Source of the DNA: Oscillospiraceae bacterium
GTDB taxonomy: Bacteria > Bacillota > Clostridia > Oscillospirales > Ruminococcaceae
Assembly: GCA_009778115.1 (NCBI GenBank)
Contig: WRKL01000010.1
Coordinates: forward strand, 1 to 37,087
DNA: 37,087 nucleotides
Reading direction: 5' to 3'
Made by a program: the position numbers and the translations under genes. This document shows, in pieces, positions 14,478-23,980 of the stretch (position 1 is its first letter; every line of letters starts with the position of its first letter). The notes beneath the pieces were generated by a model, which was given only the letters and a program-made list of their open reading frames with translations, made no database searches and had not been told where the DNA came from.

Positions 14478-15670
14478 ATAAAAAAACGAAAAAAGGAAGA
14501 TTCGGAGAATACGGCGGACAGTTCATTGCCGAAACCTTAATGAACGCTGTACAGGAATTGGAAAAGGAATATTTATTTTATAAAGAGAATGCAGCATTTC
14601 AAAGCGAGCTTACAAATTTGCTTAATAATTACGCGGGGCGGCCCTCTTTGCTGTACTATGCAGAAAAAATGACCGGCGAACTCGGCGGAGCGAAAATATA
14701 TTTGAAGCGTGAGGATTTGAACCATACGGGATCGCATAAAATCAATAATGTTTTGGGGCAAACACTCCTTGCGAAAAAGATGGGAAAAACCCGCATTATT
14801 GCCGAAACCGGAGCAGGTCAGCACGGGGTTGCGGCAGCGACGGCAGCCGCTTTGATGGGGATGGAATGCGAAATATTTATGGGTAAGGAGGATACCGAAA
14901 GACAAGCATTAAATGTATATAGGATGAAGCTTCTCGGCGCGAAAGTCAACACGGTGACAAGCGGAACAATGACGCTCAAAGATGCCGTTAACGAAACCAT
15001 GCGTGAATGGGTTTCAAGAATAGACGATACCCATTATGTTCTCGGTTCGGTAATGGGTCCGCATCCGTTTCCGATGATGGTAAGAGATTTTCATAGGGTT
15101 ATCGGCAAAGAAATAAAGGAGCAGATATTAAAAGCGGAAGGCAGACTTCCCGATGCGGTAATCGCTTGCATAGGCGGCGGGAGTAACGCAATCGGCGCAT
15201 TCTATGAATTTATAGAGGATACCTCTGTACGGTTGTTCGGCTGTGAAGCAGGCGGACTCGGTGTTGAAACACCGCAAAACGCAGCGACGATCACCAATGG
15301 TTCAATAGGTATTTTCCACGGTATGAAATCTTATTTTTGTCAGGACGAATACGGTCAAATCGCACCGGTCCACTCAATCTCCGCTGGACTGGACTATCCC
15401 GGAATCGGGCCTGAACACGCGCACCTTCACGACATAAAACGCAGTACCTATGTCGCTGTAACGGATGCGGATGCGGTGGAAGCGTTTGAGTATCTCTCCC
15501 GGACAGAGGGAATTATTCCGGCAATAGAGAGTGCCCACGCCGTAGCTTACGCTAAAAAAATCGCCCCTGAGATGGGGACAAATCAAATTATCGTAATAAA
15601 CCTGTCGGGCAGAGGCGATAAGGATGTCGCATCAATCGCGAGATATAAAGGAGTAAATATAAATGAATAG
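14474..15670 (+). CDS. trpB: Tryptophan synthase beta chain
   Basis: 398 aa, PLP enzyme of the TrpB1 type. [12 protein letters not shown] at the N-terminus; the PLP lysine is K89 in [10 protein letters not shown]; further segments are [18 protein letters not shown], the phosphate-binding [10 protein letters not shown] and NLSGRGDKD. It condenses indole with serine in the alpha2beta2 complex. The start overlaps trpF by 4 nt and the end overlaps trpA by 8 nt. Confidence 0.97.
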   Translation: MNKKTKKGRFGEYGGQFIAETLMNAVQELEKEYLFYKENAAFQSELTNLLNNYAGRPSLLYYAEKMTGELGGAKIYLKREDLNHTGSHKINNVLGQTLLAKKMGKTRIIAETGAGQHGVAAATAAALMGMECEIFMGKEDTERQALNVYRMKLLGAKVNTVTSGTMTLKDAVNETMREWVSRIDDTHYVLGSVMGPHPFPMMVRDFHRVIGKEIKEQILKAEGRLPDAVIACIGGGSNAIGAFYEFIEDTSVRLFGCEAGGLGVETPQNAATITNGSIGIFHGMKSYFCQDEYGQIAPVHSISAGLDYPGIGPEHAHLHDIKRSTYVAVTDADAVEAFEYLSRTEGIIPAIESAHAVAYAKKIAPEMGTNQIIVINLSGRGDKDVASIARYKGVNINE

Positions 15671-16433
15671 AATATCCAAAGCGTTTGAAAACAAAAAAGC
15701 TTTGATCACCTTTATCACAGGCGGCGACCCGGACATCGAAACGACCGAAAAACTAATCCTTGCAATGGAGGAAGCGGGTGCTGATATTATTGAAATCGGC
15801 ATACCTTTTTCCGATCCCGTATCCGAAGGCGTTATTATACAGGAAGCGGACAAGCGCGCACTTGACAGCGGCTGCACCGCGGATAAATTATTTGACATGG
15901 TTAAAAAAGTCAGAACGAAAACAGACATACCGTTATTGTTTATGACCTACGCAAACCCGGTGTATTCATACGGGACAGACCTTTTTATGGCAAAGTGCAA
16001 AGAAGCCGGTATTGACGGAGTTATCGTGCCCGATGCTCCCTTCGAAGAAAAGGACGAGTTTGAAGAAGAAGCGAACCGTCATGGTATTTGTATGATTTCA
16101 ATGATAGCGCCGACCTCAGGCGGGCGGATAAAGCAAATAGCTTGTGAAGCGCAGGGATTCCTTTATTGCGTTTCGTCTCTTGGCGTTACGGGCGTAAGTA
16201 ACGGCATAAAGTCAAACATAGCGGAATTGATAGAAGAAGTCAAAAAAACATCAGCGATTCCGTGCGCTGTAGGGTTCGGAATATTTACGCCGGATCAGGC
16301 AAGTGACATGGCCGCGGTTTCAGACGGGGTTATCGTTGGGAGCGCTATTGTCAGATTGATAGCAAAATTTCGCAATGAGTGTATAGAGCCTGTAAAACAA
16401 CTCGTGAAAGAGTTAAAAAACAGCATTGTATAA
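15663..16433 (+). CDS. trpA: Tryptophan synthase alpha chain
   Basis: 256 aa TIM barrel. The catalytic glutamate is E44 ([11 protein letters not shown], equal to E. coli Glu49). The second catalytic position, Asp60 in E. coli (PFSDPxADGP), is E55 here ([10 protein letters not shown]). Glutamate at this position also occurs, as far as I recall, in other clostridial TrpA proteins; the following Pro-to-Val change is less familiar. It cleaves indole-glycerol phosphate to indole. It is the last gene of the operon. The 68 bp before the convergent dnaE show no clear hairpin terminator. Confidence 0.95.
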   Translation: MNRISKAFENKKALITFITGGDPDIETTEKLILAMEEAGADIIEIGIPFSDPVSEGVIIQEADKRALDSGCTADKLFDMVKKVRTKTDIPLLFMTYANPVYSYGTDLFMAKCKEAGIDGVIVPDAPFEEKDEFEEEANRHGICMISMIAPTSGGRIKQIACEAQGFLYCVSSLGVTGVSNGIKSNIAELIEEVKKTSAIPCAVGFGIFTPDQASDMAAVSDGVIVGSAIVRLIAKFRNECIEPVKQLVKELKNSIV

Positions 16434-16501
16434 AGGGGTATTGAAAAAGTCTGTCGCAAAAGATATTGCCGCACCACCGTAAGATATTTCCGGTTGTTTT
16501 T

Positions 16502-19500
16502 TTAGATCAATTGTTTATTTATCACATTATTTTCTCCTAATATTCCACGCAGCTGCCTGATTAGCGAATCATTTAATGAAACCCTGTAGTTTTTCGGCAG
16601 TGCCAAATATTTTTTATTGTCTTCGATATAGATTACCGCGGCATCTGCTCCCGGGTTCGATTTCAATACTTTGAGCGTTTCTTGGGTTGTCCCGCCTTTT
16701 TCGCTTGCAACACGCAGATAAAGCGTTCCCCGGGCGGCGAACTCAGATGCTGTCCAAATTTGATTGCAAACTATACTTTTAGGTTCATCCTCCTTGACAC
16801 TCACCCTGCCGTAAATTACCAGCGGTATGTCTTTTTCGGATAAGTTTTTCATTGCATCCGTATAAAGATTAGGAAATACTACGGTTTCTATCGTTCCCGT
16901 ATTGTCTTCTATTGTTACAAATCCCATTTGTTCGTTTCTTTTGGTGATTACGGTCTTTTTACTCTCGATCATACCCATAAGGGTGACAGGTGAATGATCG
17001 GGATAAATTGAATCGTTTTCATCCGCTTTGATCGCTGCCGTTTCATCAAATTCGTAATTTTTGAATAATATTTTGTATTCGTCCAGAGGATGCGCGCTTA
17101 TGTAGAGCCCGGTAGTTTCTTTTTCGAAACTCAAAAGCTGTTTTATTTGAAATTCTTCGCGATCGGGTACAGTTTGCGCATATTCGTTTGTAGTCATTCC
17201 ATCGAACAAGCTTACCTGACCGTCTATAATATCGCGCCTTTTTGCATCAACAGAAGATATGATCTTTTCAAAGTTTTCCAACATAGCGCGGCGGCTGTGA
17301 GGAAATGAATCCAAAGACCCGCTCTTGATCAGGCTTTCCAATATACGTTTATTAAGTTCAAAAGGCGCGAGTCTCTCGCAAAAGTCCACAAGTGACACAA
17401 AGTTCCCTTTTTTGCGTTCTTTGATCATACTTCGGATAAATCCCTGTCCGACATTCTTTACACCCAAAATTCCGTAACGTATACTGTTATTTTGACAAGT
17501 GAACGCTAAATCACTGTGGTTTACGTCCGGCGGCAATACCTCTATGCCTAACTTTTTGCATTCGCCTACATATTCTATGATCTTGTCGGTGGAATAAAGT
17601 ACGCTGGTGAGCAGTGCCGCCATATATATGCTCGTATAGTGCATTTTCAGATAAGCCGTTCTATATGCTATCAGCGCGTATGCGACAGCGTGCGCTTTGG
17701 GGAACGCATAGCGTGCGAATCCGCTCATTTCATCAAATATTGCATTGGCGGTTTTTTCGTCCACGCCGCGGGCTATCGCGCCCTCGCATTCGGTGATACC
17801 GTCATCGGTTACACTCCCATAAACAAAACTACGCCGCTCTTTTTCCATTATTTCAGACTTCTTTTTGGCCATAGCCCGGCGTATCATATCCGCTCTGCCG
17901 TAAGAAAATCCGGCAAGCTCCCGGCAAATTTCCATGACCTGTTCTTGATATAAGATAACTCCGTTTGTCGTCCTCAAAATAGGTTCCAGCTTGGGGTGCT
18001 TGTATTTTATATGTTCGGGTTTATGACGGCGATCCACATAATCCGGAATGGAGTCCATCGGTCCCGGGCGGTACAGAGCCACAACCGCAATAAGGTCATG
18101 CAGTCCTTCGGGTTTGAGTGCGGACATAAGCTGACGCATTCCGCCGCTTTCATACTGGAACACTCCGCCGGTTTCGCCTTTGGACAGCATCTGGTATGTT
18201 TTTTTGTCGTCTAAAGGTATTTTTTCTATATTGAAATCCGGAGCAGAACGACGTATTGCGGTTTCGGAATCTTGTATAACGGTAAGGGTGCGCAGACCCA
18301 AAAAATCCATTTTAAGCAAACCCAGCTCTTCGATCGTTTTCATCGAATATTGGGTCACGACCGAATCGTCGTTTTTAGCGAGGGGAACATATTCGTCCAC
18401 AGGGTCACGGGTTATGACGACACCGGCGGCATGGGTGGAAGCGTGCCGCGGCATTCCCTCCAACTTAGAGGCTGTAGACACGATTTTATGTACGGCAGGA
18501 TCCTGATCATACATTTCTTTCAGAGTTGGTGAGAGAGCTAACGCTTTTTTGATGGTTATTCCCACTCCCCACGGAATTTGCTTGGCGATTTTATCACCCA
18601 CAGCATAGGGTTCGCCTAATGCGCGCGCAACATCGCGTACCGACCCCTTTGCCGCCATTGTACCGAATGTTATAATTTGTGCTACATGGTCCGCTCCATA
18701 CTTTTCCACGACATAACGGATTACCTCGTCGCGGCGTTCGTAACAAAAATCTATATCAAAATCCGGCAGACTTATCCTTTCAGGATTTAAAAATCTTTCG
18801 AAAAGCAGGGAATATTCCAGCGGATCGATCCCGGTTATTCCGATACAATACGCTGCCATGCTGCCCGCGCCCGAACCGCGCCCCGGGCCTACCGATATTC
18901 CGGAATCTTTTGCGAACGCCACAAAATCACGGACTATCAAAAAATAATCTGTGTATTCCATGCTTGTTATAATTCCTATTTCATAATCCAATCTGGAAAT
19001 TGCTTTTGCAGACGAATCTTCACCGTATAGCCGTTTTAATCCGTCATAACATAATTCGCGAAAATATTCGATATTACTTTTGCCCTCGGGAGACCGGAAA
19101 GCCGGGAGCTTTGTATTTCCAAATTCAAAATCAAAATTACATCTTTCAGCAATTGCCGCCGTGTTGCGGATCGCTTCGGGACAGCAAGCAAAAAGTTCGC
19201 TCATCTCCTGTGAAGATTTCAAGTAGAACTCATCGGTGGGAAATTCAAAGTTGTTATCCTCTCCCACTACCTGATTGGTTTGTATACACAAAAGGACGTT
19301 TTGCAGCTTGCTGTCTTCTTTCATCGGATAATGCACATCGTTGGTCGCCGCCAAACCTACTCCCAATTCTTCCGCTAAGGATATAAGCCCCGGAAGTATC
19401 CGTTTCTGGTCGTCTAATCCGTGATCCTGAACCTCGATATAAAAATTATCTTTGCCGAATATTTCAAGATATTCCTGTGCCGCAGTTTTGGCGGCTTGCT

Positions 19501-19960
19501 TGTCGCCCGCCAATAAAAACCGGGGTATCTCCCCGGCAAGGCAAGCGGACAGACAGATTAATCCGTTGCTGTATTTTTTTAATACAGTCTTGTCTATTCT
19601 GGGCTTGTTGTAAAACCCTTGTGTATACCCCAGGCTTATTAGTTTGATAAGATTTTTATAACCGTTCTCATTTTCGCACAATAAAACCAAATGATAAGGC
19701 GAGCTGTCAAGTCCGTGTTCTTTTTGGTGCAGTGAACGCGGCGCAACATACGCTTCGCAGCCTATTATCGGTTTAATCCCGGAATTTTTGCATTGTTTGT
19801 AAAACTCGACAGCTCCGTATAAATTACCGTGATCGGTAAGAGCGACGGCGGTTTGTCCAAGATCTTTTACATGATTTGCAAGTTTATCCAAACGGCACGC
19901 ACCGTCAAGCAAACTGTATTCACTGTGCAAATGCAAATGTACGAATTGGTTTTGATCCAT
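16502..19960 (-). CDS. dnaE: DNA polymerase III alpha subunit (DnaE type)
   Basis: 1152 aa. An N-terminal PHP domain opens HLHLHSEYSLLDG (8-20). The polymerase core has GPGRGSGAGS (358-367) and the catalytic aspartates in LPDFDIDF (398-405). A helix-hairpin-helix region follows, and then an OB-fold near the C-terminus (PVTLMGMIESKKTV, GFVTIEDNTGTIE). Size and domain order match DnaE, not PolC, which carries an inserted exonuclease. It starts 18 bp after nrdR and probably shares its transcript. Confidence 0.96.
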   Translation of the reverse strand: MDQNQFVHLHLHSEYSLLDGACRLDKLANHVKDLGQTAVALTDHGNLYGAVEFYKQCKNSGIKPIIGCEAYVAPRSLHQKEHGLDSSPYHLVLLCENENGYKNLIKLISLGYTQGFYNKPRIDKTVLKKYSNGLICLSACLAGEIPRFLLAGDKQAAKTAAQEYLEIFGKDNFYIEVQDHGLDDQKRILPGLISLAEELGVGLAATNDVHYPMKEDSKLQNVLLCIQTNQVVGEDNNFEFPTDEFYLKSSQEMSELFACCPEAIRNTAAIAERCNFDFEFGNTKLPAFRSPEGKSNIEYFRELCYDGLKRLYGEDSSAKAISRLDYEIGIITSMEYTDYFLIVRDFVAFAKDSGISVGPGRGSGAGSMAAYCIGITGIDPLEYSLLFERFLNPERISLPDFDIDFCYERRDEVIRYVVEKYGADHVAQIITFGTMAAKGSVRDVARALGEPYAVGDKIAKQIPWGVGITIKKALALSPTLKEMYDQDPAVHKIVSTASKLEGMPRHASTHAAGVVITRDPVDEYVPLAKNDDSVVTQYSMKTIEELGLLKMDFLGLRTLTVIQDSETAIRRSAPDFNIEKIPLDDKKTYQMLSKGETGGVFQYESGGMRQLMSALKPEGLHDLIAVVALYRPGPMDSIPDYVDRRHKPEHIKYKHPKLEPILRTTNGVILYQEQVMEICRELAGFSYGRADMIRRAMAKKKSEIMEKERRSFVYGSVTDDGITECEGAIARGVDEKTANAIFDEMSGFARYAFPKAHAVAYALIAYRTAYLKMHYTSIYMAALLTSVLYSTDKIIEYVGECKKLGIEVLPPDVNHSDLAFTCQNNSIRYGILGVKNVGQGFIRSMIKERKKGNFVSLVDFCERLAPFELNKRILESLIKSGSLDSFPHSRRAMLENFEKIISSVDAKRRDIIDGQVSLFDGMTTNEYAQTVPDREEFQIKQLLSFEKETTGLYISAHPLDEYKILFKNYEFDETAAIKADENDSIYPDHSPVTLMGMIESKKTVITKRNEQMGFVTIEDNTGTIETVVFPNLYTDAMKNLSEKDIPLVIYGRVSVKEDEPKSIVCNQIWTASEFAARGTLYLRVASEKGGTTQETLKVLKSNPGADAAVIYIEDNKKYLALPKNYRVSLNDSLIRQLRGILGENNVINKQLI

Positions 19961-19978
19961 GATAATACAATTCCTTCT

Positions 19979-20458
19979 TTAGCGCAAACCGGGGAGTTTT
20001 ATTTTTTCGTCACCGTGTAAAAGGTCGAGTATTTCCATAAACTGTTCTAATGTGCTGAATTTTTGATACACCGATGCAAAACGGACATACGCAACCAAAT
20101 CAATATCTTTTAGCTTTTTCATTGCCATTTCGCCCAGTTCAAACGATGGTATTTCTCGTATGAATTTATTTTGTATTTCGGATTGAATTTCAAAAACCAG
20201 TTTCTCCAATGCACCGTCCTCAATGGGTCGATTTTCGCAGGCGCGCATAAGACCCCTCAAAAGCTTTTCGCCGTTGAAAGGCTCGCGTGATTTATCTGAT
20301 TTGACGACGATCAGGGGTAGTGTTTCGATATTTTCACAGGTGGAAAAACGGCGCGCGCACTTTAAGCACTCACGCCGCCGTTTGATTCCCGAGCCGTCCG
20401 CCGGAGCTCTTGAATCTATAACTTTACTTTCATTAAATCCGCAGAAAGGACAATTCAT
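19979..20458 (-). CDS. nrdR: Transcriptional repressor NrdR
   Basis: 159 aa. The N-terminal zinc ribbon has CPFC (3-6) and CLKC (31-equivalent), with DSR and RRRECLKC. An ATP-cone follows (about 49-139, LIVVKSDKSREPFNGEKLLRG). It senses dATP/ATP and represses ribonucleotide reductase genes. The start follows AGAGGTG. In Firmicutes nrdR often neighbours replication genes, as here with dnaE. Confidence 0.96.
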   Translation of the reverse strand: MNCPFCGFNESKVIDSRAPADGSGIKRRRECLKCARRFSTCENIETLPLIVVKSDKSREPFNGEKLLRGLMRACENRPIEDGALEKLVFEIQSEIQNKFIREIPSFELGEMAMKKLKDIDLVAYVRFASVYQKFSTLEQFMEILDLLHGDEKIKLPGLR

Positions 20459-20485
20459 GCGAACACCTCTAATGTAAAAATAAAT

Positions 20486-21292
20486 TTATTTCACATATTC
20501 TTCCAATGTTATCCCGAGATTTTTAATATTTGCGGCGTGCTCTTTTCCGACGTAACGGTAATGCCACGGCTCATAATTTATCTTTGTAATCCCGGTTTTA
20601 TCTTTGGGATAACGAAGAATGAAGCCGTACTTATGAGCGTTGCTCCTCAGCCATTTCGAAGCTTGGGTTTCATCAAAAGACACATCCAAAACCCCGGACG
20701 GATTTGTAACAAAAAAGTCAGCGTTCACTATATCTGCCGCCAGACCGTATTGATGTTCGCTTGTTCCCGGAACAGCTATGTTCTTAGCCGTTTCACTTTC
20801 CGCATCAGCTTTTGTTTTTCCCTGCTGCATAAGCTGACCGACCGAATTGTCGAAAAGTTCGGTTTGTCTCTGGAAAGAACGATATGCGGAGTACACATAC
20901 AGTCCCGTGCCATCCTTTTGTGCAGCGGCGATCATATCGTCCAGTGCGTCTTTCATTCTCACATCGACCGAAACACCTTGCTGTGCATTGTTGGGAAAAC
21001 TTACGGTTTCGGGCTTGTAACTTTCGGGAAGCGGGTTGTTGATGTTAACAAGTCTTATTTGCCATTCGGATTCGGTGCCGTCCGGTTTGTCTGCGGGTAA
21101 GCTATAATTTTTGTCCGAGGTAACATTTTCTTTTTCTTCCTCAGATACTGCCGAAATATCCGAAGCAGAGGAAAAGGAGCTTTGATCCGTGTCCGGTTTT
21201 TCAAGCGGCGTACATCCCGTAGTTGAAATCAAAAACATGGCTGCCGCTGCAAAAACAGTTATATATCCGCATAAATTATTTTTTACACTCAT
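20486..21292 (-). CDS. Lipoprotein D-alanyl-D-alanine carboxypeptidase, VanY family
   Basis: 268 aa. Lipobox STTGC puts the lipidated Cys at 27; an acidic/serine-rich linker runs to about residue 70. The VanY/LD-carboxypeptidase metal site is visible: YSAYRSFQRQ, the SEHQYGLAADI ligands (H, D) and EPWHYRYVG (E, H). It would trim terminal D-Ala from peptidoglycan outside the membrane. Its GGAGGT ribosome site is provided by the end of the intergenic repeat at 21304. There are 27 bp to nrdR. Nothing points to glycopeptide resistance: no vanHAX-like genes are nearby. Confidence 0.87.
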   Translation of the reverse strand: MSVKNNLCGYITVFAAAAMFLISTTGCTPLEKPDTDQSSFSSASDISAVSEEEKENVTSDKNYSLPADKPDGTESEWQIRLVNINNPLPESYKPETVSFPNNAQQGVSVDVRMKDALDDMIAAAQKDGTGLYVYSAYRSFQRQTELFDNSVGQLMQQGKTKADAESETAKNIAVPGTSEHQYGLAADIVNADFFVTNPSGVLDVSFDETQASKWLRSNAHKYGFILRYPKDKTGITKINYEPWHYRYVGKEHAANIKNLGITLEEYVK

Positions 21293-21303
21293 AAATTCAA
21301 TAG

Positions 21304-21415
21304 ACCTCCGTCACACGGCGTTAATTTATCCTTAAACATTCATGATATTCTCGTCAAAATTGCCTTGTTTGACGAGAAATCATCTGTGTTCATACATCAC
21401 GTTTTAATTCCCGAG
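21304..21415 (-). repeat. Intergenic repeat family, copy C (full length)
   Basis: Oriented towards the VanY-like gene, this copy takes up most of the 171-bp gap to ilvE. It contains the hairpin CTCGTCAAA / TTTTGACGAG and ends in the core GATAAATTAACGCCGTGTG followed by ACGGAGGTC, which is the ribosome site of the downstream gene. Confidence 0.78.
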
Positions 21416-21463
21416 AAGATATAATAAAATCCATATCGTTGAAATATACGGCTTTGCAAATAT

Positions 21464-22543
21464 TTACAAAGGGAATATCCACCCGAATTTGTCCGGGCGC
21501 GAGCCTGTTTGTATCCCGGTTAATTCATCGTAAAGTTTTTGGGTGATGCTTCCGATTAGGTTGTTGTTTATCGTTATTTCTTTATCCCGGTACAACAATT
21601 TACCCACCGGAGAAACCACCGCGGCTGTGCCTGTGCCGAACATTTCCCTGAGTTCACCGGTTTTTGCAGCGTTGGTTACTTCTTCAATCGAAAGAAGCCG
21701 TTCGGTAACCTTTATACCGCCGGAACGTAGAACTTCGATCGCGGAATGCCGAGTTATACCCGGAAGAATAGCATCATTTAAAGAGGGAGTGACAACTTCA
21801 TCGCCGATAACGAAAAACACGTTCATCGCTCCAACCTCGTCCACATACTTATGTTCCGCTCCATCCAGCCACAACACCTGTATGCAACCCTTGTTTACGG
21901 CTTCTTTTTGCGCGAGCAGGGACGCGGCATAATTACCGCCGACTTTGGCTGTACCCGTGCCGCCCGGTGAAGTCCGTGAATATTTTTCTTCTACATAAAT
22001 CTTAACGGGATTTATGCCGTCCGGATAATAGGAGCCTACGGGCGACAGTATGATCATAAATATATATTTGCTTGCGGGATGAACACCTATCTGCTCGTCA
22101 ACCGCTATAATGAACGGCCGTATGTACAGGGATGTTCCCGGATAAGCCGGGATCCAATCCTTGTCGATATTTACCAGAGTTTTTACCGCCTGCACGCATA
22201 ATTCAACATCCAGTTCAGGTATACAAATCCTGGCATTGGAATTGTTAAAACGTTTAAAATTGTCATACGGTCTGAACAGCTGCAATTTATCATCACAGGT
22301 TCGGTAGGCTTTCATACCCTCAAAAGTTTCCTGCGCATAATGCAGACAGGACGTTGCAGGCTGTAGGGACAGCGGAGCGTAGGTTTCGACACGGGGATCA
22401 AACCACCCCTTGCCTTCTTCGTAATCCATAATAAACATATGGTCGGTAAAATACTTCCCGAAAGGCAGCCGGTCATTCAATTCGGGTTTTTCTTTCGGCG
22501 TTTTGGTTAACGTTATATTAAAATTGTACAATGAATTAAACAT
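21464..22543 (-). CDS. ilvE: Branched-chain amino acid aminotransferase
   Basis: 359 aa, fold-type IV PLP enzyme of the longer (about 360 aa) subgroup. LPFGKYFTDHMFIMDY, HYAQETFEGMKAYR, YIRPF, the PLP lysine in GTAKVGGNYAAS, VDEVGAMN, LPGITR and GTGTAAVVSP are visible. It transaminates Leu, Ile and Val. The AGAAAGGG site lies immediately against the ATG at 22543, so the in-frame TTG four codons downstream (giving MYNFNITLTKT) is an alternative start. Confidence 0.94.
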   Translation of the reverse strand: MFNSLYNFNITLTKTPKEKPELNDRLPFGKYFTDHMFIMDYEEGKGWFDPRVETYAPLSLQPATSCLHYAQETFEGMKAYRTCDDKLQLFRPYDNFKRFNNSNARICIPELDVELCVQAVKTLVNIDKDWIPAYPGTSLYIRPFIIAVDEQIGVHPASKYIFMIILSPVGSYYPDGINPVKIYVEEKYSRTSPGGTGTAKVGGNYAASLLAQKEAVNKGCIQVLWLDGAEHKYVDEVGAMNVFFVIGDEVVTPSLNDAILPGITRHSAIEVLRSGGIKVTERLLSIEEVTNAAKTGELREMFGTGTAAVVSPVGKLLYRDKEITINNNLIGSITQKLYDELTGIQTGSRPDKFGWIFPL

Positions 22544-22570
22544 CCCTTTCTGTTTATTATAAATAAACCT

Positions 22571-22631
22571 CTCCGGAAATTAAACGCGATGTATGAATAT
22601 CATATTTGAAGATAAATTAACGCCGTGTGAC
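22571..22631 (+). repeat. Intergenic repeat family, copy D (internal deletion)
   Basis: CTCCGGAAATTAAACGCGATGTATGAA joins directly to ATATCAT and the shared core GATAAATTAACGCCGTGTGAC. The central hairpin of copies A and C is missing. It lies between pgk and ilvE and points against both genes, so it is not a promoter for either in this orientation. Confidence 0.72.
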
Positions 22632-22658
22632 AACGCCGAAACCTGTGCAGCCTGCTTT

Positions 22659-23849
22659 TTATTTGTCTATAAGTGCCGCGATCCCGGGCAATTCCAGTCC
22701 TTCCAAAAATTCCAGTGATGCACCGCCGCCGGTGGAAATATGTGTCATTTTGTCAGCGAAACCCAGCTTCTCTATAGCCGCGGCACTGTCACCGCCGCCG
22801 ATAATAGAAATCGCTCCGGATTCCACTACGGCGTTTGCAACAGCCAAAGTGCCGTTTTCGAACGCTTCCCATTCGCACACGCCCATAGGTCCGTTCCACA
22901 CAACGGTTCCGGCTTGACGTATAGCTTTGCAATACACTTCTATAGTTTGCGGTCCGATGTCCAGTCCCATGAAATTATCCGGGATGTCGTCTGAGTATAT
23001 AATTTCGTGAAAACAATCCGGTTTATACGCATCCCCAACATGGTTATCAACGGGAATAAGCATTTTCACATTATTGGTATCCGCTTTTGCCGACAGCTCT
23101 TTCGCAAGCCCGAGCTTGTCTTCTTCACACAACGAATTTCCTATTTTAAACCCTCTGGATTTCATAAAAGTGTACGCCATTCCTCCGCCGATAATCAGCG
23201 TGTCAACTTTATCGAGCAGGTTGCTTATAACTCCGATTTTGTCTGAAACCTTAGCGCCGCCGAGAATAGCGACAAAAGGACGTTTGGGTTCTTGCAATGC
23301 TTTCCCCATTATTTCAATTTCTTTCTTGATCAAAAATCCGCACACCGCAGGAAGTATTTTCGCCACGCCGGTGGTGGAAGCGTGCGCTCTGTGCGCTGTT
23401 CCGAAAGCATCGTTCACATAAATGTCCGCCATTGATGCAAGTTCTTTGCAGAATTCAGGGTCATTTTTCTCTTCTTGTTTATGATAACGCACATTTTCGA
23501 GCAGCATTAATTGCCTTGGTTTTAGCATTGATGCTTTCGATTTAGCATCCTCGCCTATTACATCTTTTGCGAAAACTACCTCTATATCCAGCAGTTTTGC
23601 AAGCCGTTCTGCGACGGGCATTAACGAAAATTCAGGTTTAAATTCGCCCTTAGGACGCCCTAAATGGGAACAGGCAATAACTGCCGCGCCGCCGTTCAAC
23701 AAATACTTTAAGGTTGGGAGCGATTCGCGGATCCTTTTATCATCCGAGATCACTCCGTCTTTAAGCGGTACATTAAAATCACAACGCACCAGGCATTTTT
23801 TGCCCGCAACATCAATATCTTCGATTGTTTTTTTATTGTATGAAATCAT
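22659..23849 (-). CDS. pgk: Phosphoglycerate kinase
   Basis: 396 aa, full-length bacterial [17 protein letters not shown] (18-31), [55 protein letters not shown], and the C-terminal [14 protein letters not shown]. It catalyses ATP formation from 1,3-bisphosphoglycerate. It stands without gap or tpi neighbours. An AGGATG site precedes the ATG. Confidence 0.97.
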   Translation of the reverse strand: MISYNKKTIEDIDVAGKKCLVRCDFNVPLKDGVISDDKRIRESLPTLKYLLNGGAAVIACSHLGRPKGEFKPEFSLMPVAERLAKLLDIEVVFAKDVIGEDAKSKASMLKPRQLMLLENVRYHKQEEKNDPEFCKELASMADIYVNDAFGTAHRAHASTTGVAKILPAVCGFLIKKEIEIMGKALQEPKRPFVAILGGAKVSDKIGVISNLLDKVDTLIIGGGMAYTFMKSRGFKIGNSLCEEDKLGLAKELSAKADTNNVKMLIPVDNHVGDAYKPDCFHEIIYSDDIPDNFMGLDIGPQTIEVYCKAIRQAGTVVWNGPMGVCEWEAFENGTLAVANAVVESGAISIIGGGDSAAAIEKLGFADKMTHISTGGGASLEFLEGLELPGIAALIDK

Positions 23850-23898
23850 TACTTAATCATCCTTTTATTTTGACTATTTTTAAGTGTCCGGGGTAATT

Positions 23899-23971
23899 CA
23901 GACAACTTCTAACAACCTTTAAAACTTCTAAAATTTATTTTTGCGAAAAACAAGGTCTTAGAAGTTGTCTG
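23899..23971 (-). terminator. 14-bp inverted repeat downstream of PFOR
   Basis: CAGACAACTTCTAA and TTAGAAGTTGTCTG are perfect complements separated by 45 nt. A further partial copy of the arm (AACTTCTAAA) lies in the loop, so alternative pairings exist. It lies just after the PFOR stop and before pgk. It could end the PFOR transcript or structure the pgk leader. The loop is long for a simple terminator. Confidence 0.5.
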
Positions 23972-23980
23972 TATTTGCTC

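Noticed and set aside
16434..16501. Expected bidirectional terminator between trpA and dnaE
   Set aside because: The repeated AAGATATT is direct, not inverted, and no stable hairpin with a T run is visible.
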